From an uncultured Lachnospiraceae bacterium (lineage in GTDB: Bacteria; Bacillota; Clostridia; Lachnospirales; Lachnospiraceae), in the NCBI GenBank assembly GCA_900539175.1, contig UQAW01000051.1:1-27933 (forward strand): a stretch of DNA of 27,933 bases, given 5' to 3'. The notes beneath the pieces were generated by a model. It worked only from the letters and a program-made list of their open reading frames with translations. It had not been told where the DNA came from and did not search any database. Below, piece by piece: positions 24,240 through 27,933 of this stretch. Each line of letters opens with the position of its first letter. Position 1 is the first letter of the stretch. Both the position numbers and the translations under genes were made by a program.

Positions 24240-26843
24240 ATGGAAGATAATATTTTTGATAAAGTCCATGACGTGGATCTGAAGAAGACGATGGAGAGTT
24301 CTTATATTGATTATGCCATGAGTGTAATCGCCTCCCGGGCACTTCCGGATGTAAGGGATGGGTTGAAACCGGTGCAGAGAAGAATTCTGTTCTCCATGGT
24401 AGAGCTGAATAATGGACCTGACAAGCCGCACAGAAAATGTGCCCGTATTGTCGGTGATACGATGGGTAAATATCATCCTCACGGAGACAGTTCCATCTAT
24501 GGTGCATTGGTGAATATGGCGCAGGACTGGTCAACAAGATATCCGCTGGTGGACGGACATGGGAATTTTGGATCTGTGGATGGCGACGGAGCTGCGGCCA
24601 TGCGTTACACGGAGGCTCGTCTCAGTAAGATTTCTGTGGAGATGCTTGCAGATATTAACAAAAATACGGTTGATTTTAAGCCGAACTTTGATGAGACGGA
24701 GCGGGAACCGGTAGTTCTGCCCTCCCGTTATCCCAATCTGCTTGTCAATGGTACTTCCGGTATTGCCGTAGGTATGGCTACGAATATTCCGCCTCACAAT
24801 CTCCGTGAGGTGATTGGGGCTGTCGTAAAGATCATCGATAACATTATCGAAGAAGAGAGAGAGACAGAACTGGAAGAAATTTTACAAATTGTCAAGGGAC
24901 CGGATTTTCCTACCGGAGCGCAGATTCTCGGTACCCGCGGATTTGAGGAGGCCTACCGGACAGGGCGGGGAAAAGTCAGGGTACGTGCGGTTACCAATAT
25001 TGAGACTCTGCCAAATGGTAAAAGTGAGATTATCGTTACAGAACTTCCATATCTTGTAAATAAAGCGCGTCTGATCGAGAAAATTGCAGAACTTGTCAAA
25101 GATAAGAAAATTGACGGAATTACAGCAATTAACGATCATTCCAACAGGGAGGGTATGCGGATTTGTATTGAACTTCGAAAAGATGTCAATGCAAATGTAA
25201 TTTTAAATCAGCTTTATAAGCATACGCAGCTTCAGGATACTTTCGGCATTATTATGCTTGCTCTGGTGAACAATGAACCAAAGATTCTGAACCTTCTGGA
25301 TATGTTGAAGTGGTATTTGGCACATCAGGAAGAGGTTGTTACCAGAAGAACACAATATGACCTGAACAAAGCACAGGAGCGTGCGCATATCTTAGAGGGG
25401 CTGCTGAAAGCTCTGGATCATATTGACCGGGTAATCCAGATTATCCGCGGATCTGCCAACGCACAGGAAGCAAAAGCAAATTTGATGGAAGAGTTTGCAT
25501 TAAGTGATGCTCAGGCTCAGGCAATTGTGGATATGCGTCTGCGTGCGCTGACCGGATTGGAAAGAGAGAGACTGGAAACCGAGTATAAAGAATTAATGGC
25601 AAAGATTAAGGAGTATGAGGCGATTCTGGCTGACCGTACCCTTCTTCTTCGTGTAATCAGAAAAGAGATTCTTACTATCTCAGAAAAATATGGAGATGAG
25701 AGAAGAACATCAATCGGTTTCGATGAATTTGACATTTCCATGGAAGATCTGATTCCAAAGGAAAATACAGTGATCACGATGACGAAACTCGGTTATATCA
25801 AACGTATGACCGTGGACAATTTCCGTTCTCAGAACCGCGGCGGAAAGGGAATCAAGGGAATGCAGACCATAGAGGACGATTATATCGAGGAACTTTTGAT
25901 GACAACAACCCATCATTATCTGATGTTCTTCACTAATACGGGAAAAGTATATCGCCTGAAAGCTTATGAGATTCCGGAGGCATCCAGAACTGCCCGCGGA
26001 ACGGCAATCATAAACTTGCTTCAATTGCAGCCAGGAGAAAAGATAACAGCAGTAATCCCGATCCGTAAGTATGAAAAGGGGCATTACCTGTTTATGGCTA
26101 CAAAGAATGGTCTGGTAAAGAAGACACCGATCACAGACTATGAGAATGTAAGAAAGACAGGACTTGCTGCGATCGCATTGAGAGATAATGATGAATTAAT
26201 CGAAGTGAAGTCTACCGACAATACAAAAGACATTGTCCTTGTTACAAAATGCGGACAATGTATCCGTTTTAAAGAGACCGATGTACGGAGTACCGGCCGT
26301 ATTTCCATGGGAGTGCGCGGAATCAATCTTCTGGATGGCGATGAAGTGGTTGGTATGCAGCTCAGCACCCAGGGAGACTATTTGCTGATCGTATCAGAAA
26401 ATGGTCTTGGAAAAAGAACTTCCATGAGTGAATTTACTTGTCAGAACCGTGGCGGTAAAGGTGTTAAATGTTATAAGATCATGGAAAAAACAGGAAATGT
26501 AGTTGGCGTAAAGGCAGTGAATGAAGGAAATGAAATTATGTTGATCACTACAGAGGGAATTATTATTCGTCTGCAGTGTTCTGATATTTCTGTACTTGGA
26601 CGAATTACCTCAGGTGTTAAGTTGATGGACGTTGCCGAAAATATCACGGTAGCAAGCATTGCAAAAGTGAGAGAGAAGAAAGAGAAGAATTCATTTGAGG
26701 AGCAGGCACAGGAAAAATCTGCCGATGTACAGGAAGAAGTGACAGAGTATCAGGAATCAGCAGAAGATCATAGTCTGGAGAGACTGCTTGAACGGGCAGA
26801 GGCCGACGCATCAGATGATTCAGATGAAAATACGGAAGTGTAA
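24240..26843 (+). CDS. gyrA: DNA gyrase subunit A
   Basis: An 867-residue breakage-reunion subunit. The catalytic tyrosine is Tyr123 in AAMRYTEARLS. The quinolone-binding helix reads HPHGDSSIYGALVNMAQ: Ser84 matches E. coli Ser83, but Gly88 stands where Asp87 is in E. coli. The C-terminal beta-pinwheel has two boxes reading QNRGGKG, one at the usual place and one later, and ends in a long acidic tail. I start at the ATG at 24240, 5 nt after GGAGG; ATGs at 24219, 24228 and 24237 are less well placed. Confidence 0.98.
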   Translation: MEDNIFDKVHDVDLKKTMESSYIDYAMSVIASRALPDVRDGLKPVQRRILFSMVELNNGPDKPHRKCARIVGDTMGKYHPHGDSSIYGALVNMAQDWSTRYPLVDGHGNFGSVDGDGAAAMRYTEARLSKISVEMLADINKNTVDFKPNFDETEREPVVLPSRYPNLLVNGTSGIAVGMATNIPPHNLREVIGAVVKIIDNIIEEERETELEEILQIVKGPDFPTGAQILGTRGFEEAYRTGRGKVRVRAVTNIETLPNGKSEIIVTELPYLVNKARLIEKIAELVKDKKIDGITAINDHSNREGMRICIELRKDVNANVILNQLYKHTQLQDTFGIIMLALVNNEPKILNLLDMLKWYLAHQEEVVTRRTQYDLNKAQERAHILEGLLKALDHIDRVIQIIRGSANAQEAKANLMEEFALSDAQAQAIVDMRLRALTGLERERLETEYKELMAKIKEYEAILADRTLLLRVIRKEILTISEKYGDERRTSIGFDEFDISMEDLIPKENTVITMTKLGYIKRMTVDNFRSQNRGGKGIKGMQTIEDDYIEELLMTTTHHYLMFFTNTGKVYRLKAYEIPEASRTARGTAIINLLQLQPGEKITAVIPIRKYEKGHYLFMATKNGLVKKTPITDYENVRKTGLAAIALRDNDELIEVKSTDNTKDIVLVTKCGQCIRFKETDVRSTGRISMGVRGINLLDGDEVVGMQLSTQGDYLLIVSENGLGKRTSMSEFTCQNRGGKGVKCYKIMEKTGNVVGVKAVNEGNEIMLITTEGIIIRLQCSDISVLGRITSGVKLMDVAENITVASIAKVREKKEKNSFEEQAQEKSADVQEEVTEYQESAEDHSLERLLERAEADASDDSDENTEV

Positions 26844-26851
26844 GAATTGCC

Positions 26852-27562
26852 ATGAAACGGATCTTATTTATGATGTTGATAAATATTCTCTATCTGCCAT
26901 GGACGTGGATAAAGTTATGCTATCACGCCAGTCATGTGGATAAGTATACGGATGAAGAGCATAATCTCTTTTTGAAGGATATCGTAAAACATGCCAATAA
27001 AGGCGGAAGAATAACGATTGACGCCCATGGAGTAGAGAATATTCCAAAAGAAAATGGTTTTATTTTATTTCCCAATCATCAGGGAATGTATGATGTACTG
27101 GCTATTCTGGATGCCTGTCCGAATCCGATTTCGGTAGTTGCAAAGCAGGAAGTGGCACAAGTGCAGGGATTAAAGCAGGTATTTGCTTGTATGAAAGCAT
27201 TGTTTATTGATCGAAATGATCTGAAACAATCGATGAAAGTCATACAGCAGGTAACTGCAGAGGTAAAACAGGGGCGAAACTATGTGATATTTGCAGAAGG
27301 AACCAGAAGCAGACAACAAAATCAGGTTCTGGATTTTAAGGGCGGCAGCTTCAAAAGCGCAGTTAAGGCAAGATGTCCGATTGTTCCAGTAGCTTTAATT
27401 GATGCTTATAAGGGATTTGATACAAACTCTATAAAACCGATTACCGTTCAGATTCATTTTCTTCCTCCAATGGAATATGAGGAATATAAAGATCTCAAAA
27501 CCACGGAGATTGCGGAAATTGTTAAAAACAGGATTCAGGCCACAATAGCTGCAAATGAGTAA
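26852..27562 (+). CDS. plsC: 1-acyl-sn-glycerol-3-phosphate acyltransferase family protein
   Basis: A 236-residue PlsC/LPLAT-family enzyme that transfers an acyl chain to lysophosphatidic acid in phospholipid synthesis. A hydrophobic N-terminal helix covers about 4-22. The catalytic HX4D motif is His76-Asp81 (PNHQGMYD), and the substrate-binding FAEGTRSR motif is at 147-154; the CPIVPVAL motif is near 175-182. It begins 8 bp after gyrA and lacks a strong Shine-Dalgarno sequence, so it may be translated by coupling to gyrA. The symbol is given by family; the exact substrate is not shown by sequence. Confidence 0.88.
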   Translation: MKRILFMMLINILYLPWTWIKLCYHASHVDKYTDEEHNLFLKDIVKHANKGGRITIDAHGVENIPKENGFILFPNHQGMYDVLAILDACPNPISVVAKQEVAQVQGLKQVFACMKALFIDRNDLKQSMKVIQQVTAEVKQGRNYVIFAEGTRSRQQNQVLDFKGGSFKSAVKARCPIVPVALIDAYKGFDTNSIKPITVQIHFLPPMEYEEYKDLKTTEIAEIVKNRIQATIAANE

Positions 27563-27598
27563 AGTATCAATTTATTTAAAATAAATTCTAAAAAGCAG

Positions 27599-27627
27599 TT
27601 GACAAATGCAATCCTGTTTTGTATAAT
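27599..27627 (+). promoter_or_regulatory. Consensus promoter of tRNA-Ser
   Basis: Perfect TTGACA (27599-27604) and perfect TATAAT (27622-27627), 17 bp apart. An AT-only inverted repeat (27569-27587) lies just upstream and could act as an UP element. Downstream, TCACGACGTGA (27638-27648) is a small palindrome near the expected transcript start. Confidence 0.9.
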
Positions 27628-27681
27628 AATCTATGCGTCACGACGTGATGTAAATTAAATACTGTATTGTATTTAGGCATT

Positions 27682-27769
27682 GGAGAAGTACTCAAGTGGC
27701 TGAAGAGGCGCCCCTGCTAAGGGTGTAGGTCGTTTGCGCGGCGCGAGGGTTCAAATCCCTCCTTCTCCG
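27682..27769 (+). tRNA. tRNA-Ser (anticodon GCU)
   Basis: The acceptor GGAGAAG (27682-27688) pairs with CTTCTCC (27762-27768), with discriminator G at 27769. The D stem is CTC/GAG. The anticodon stem CGCCC/GGGTG encloses loop CTGCTAA, with anticodon GCT at 27716-27718, reading serine codons AGC and AGU. A long variable arm, as in all serine tRNAs, precedes the T arm GAGGG-TTCAAAT-CCCTC. CCA is not encoded. It has its own consensus promoter. Confidence 0.97.
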
Positions 27770-27810
27770 TTTCTATTACAGAACAACTTGGAAAAAGTTG
27801 AAAAAAGTTC

Positions 27811-27840
27811 TTGACAAAGAAGGACAGCCTGTGGTAGAAT
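27811..27840 (+). promoter_or_regulatory. Tandem promoter P1, probably of an rRNA operon
   Basis: TTGACA at 27811-27816 and TAGAAT at 27835-27840 are 18 bp apart. An A-rich stretch (AAAAAGTTGAAAAAAGTT) lies just upstream, like an UP element. The same design recurs 93 bp later, typical of ribosomal RNA operons. Confidence 0.8.
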
Positions 27841-27903
27841 AAATAAGCTGTCGAGAGAAAGATAAATCGGCAGAAAAGACTTTGAAAAAAGTTAAAAAAG
27901 TTC

Positions 27904-27932
27904 TTGACAAACAGAAAACAACATGATAGAAT
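27904..27932 (+). promoter_or_regulatory. Tandem promoter P2, probably of an rRNA operon
   Basis: TTGACA at 27904-27909 and TAGAAT at 27927-27932 are 17 bp apart, preceded by the same A-rich motif as P1. No gene follows within the window; a 16S rRNA gene is likely just beyond the right edge (inference). Confidence 0.8.
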
Positions 27933-27933
27933 A

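Overview
The window is the replication-origin region of a low-GC, Gram-positive chromosome. The gene order parB-parA / rsmG-mnmG-mnmE-jag-yidC-yidD-rnpA-rpmH / oriC / dnaA-dnaN-yaaA-recF-gyrB-gyrA is the classical Firmicutes origin order. Protein style (soluble YidC/Jag of the SpoIIIJ type, GyrA with two QNRGGKG boxes, DUF4446 beside ParB, GldG/DUF4340 ABC cluster) points to Clostridia, most likely Lachnospiraceae. I cannot name the genus from sequence alone.

Layout. 1-444: AT-rich non-coding DNA with the terminator of the parAB operon. 445-2686 (minus): DUF4446 protein, ParB, ParA. 2700-3268: a structured GC-rich repeat followed by two perfect parS sites. 3269-4222 (plus): an alpha/beta hydrolase, the only gene transcribed against replication. 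4364-9240 (minus): a four-gene ABC system (ATPase, permease, GldG-like, DUF4340). 9567-13687 (minus): rsmG, mnmG, mnmE. 13745-14087: non-coding, almost G-free on the plus strand. 14088-14344: a 257-bp, nearly self-complementary element. 14370-17383 (minus): jag, yidC, yidD, rnpA, rpmH. 17384-18107 and 19458-19744: a bipartite, DnaA-box-rich origin flanking dnaA. 18108-27562 (plus): dnaA, dnaN, yaaA, recF, gyrB, gyrA and a PlsC-type acyltransferase. 27682-27769: tRNA-Ser(GCU). The window ends in two tandem consensus promoters that look like the P1/P2 of an rRNA operon starting just outside.

How the parts work together. DnaA opens the origin, DnaN and RecF serve replication and repair, and gyrase relieves supercoils. 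ParA/ParB with the parS sites segregate the new origins. RnpA, L34, YidC, YidD and Jag link RNA processing, ribosomes and membrane insertion; MnmE/MnmG/RsmG modify tRNA and 16S rRNA. Genes run away from the origin on both sides, and the plus strand switches from G-poor to G-richer near 18.0 kb, which places the origin there.

Nearly all genes are housekeeping and well known. The less explained content is non-coding: the 257-bp element at 14088-14344, the G-free tract next to it, and a family of hairpin repeats at 2700-2918 and 4274-4328 that brackets parS and the hydrolase in inverted orientation. I found no CRISPR array, insertion sequence, prophage or defence system.
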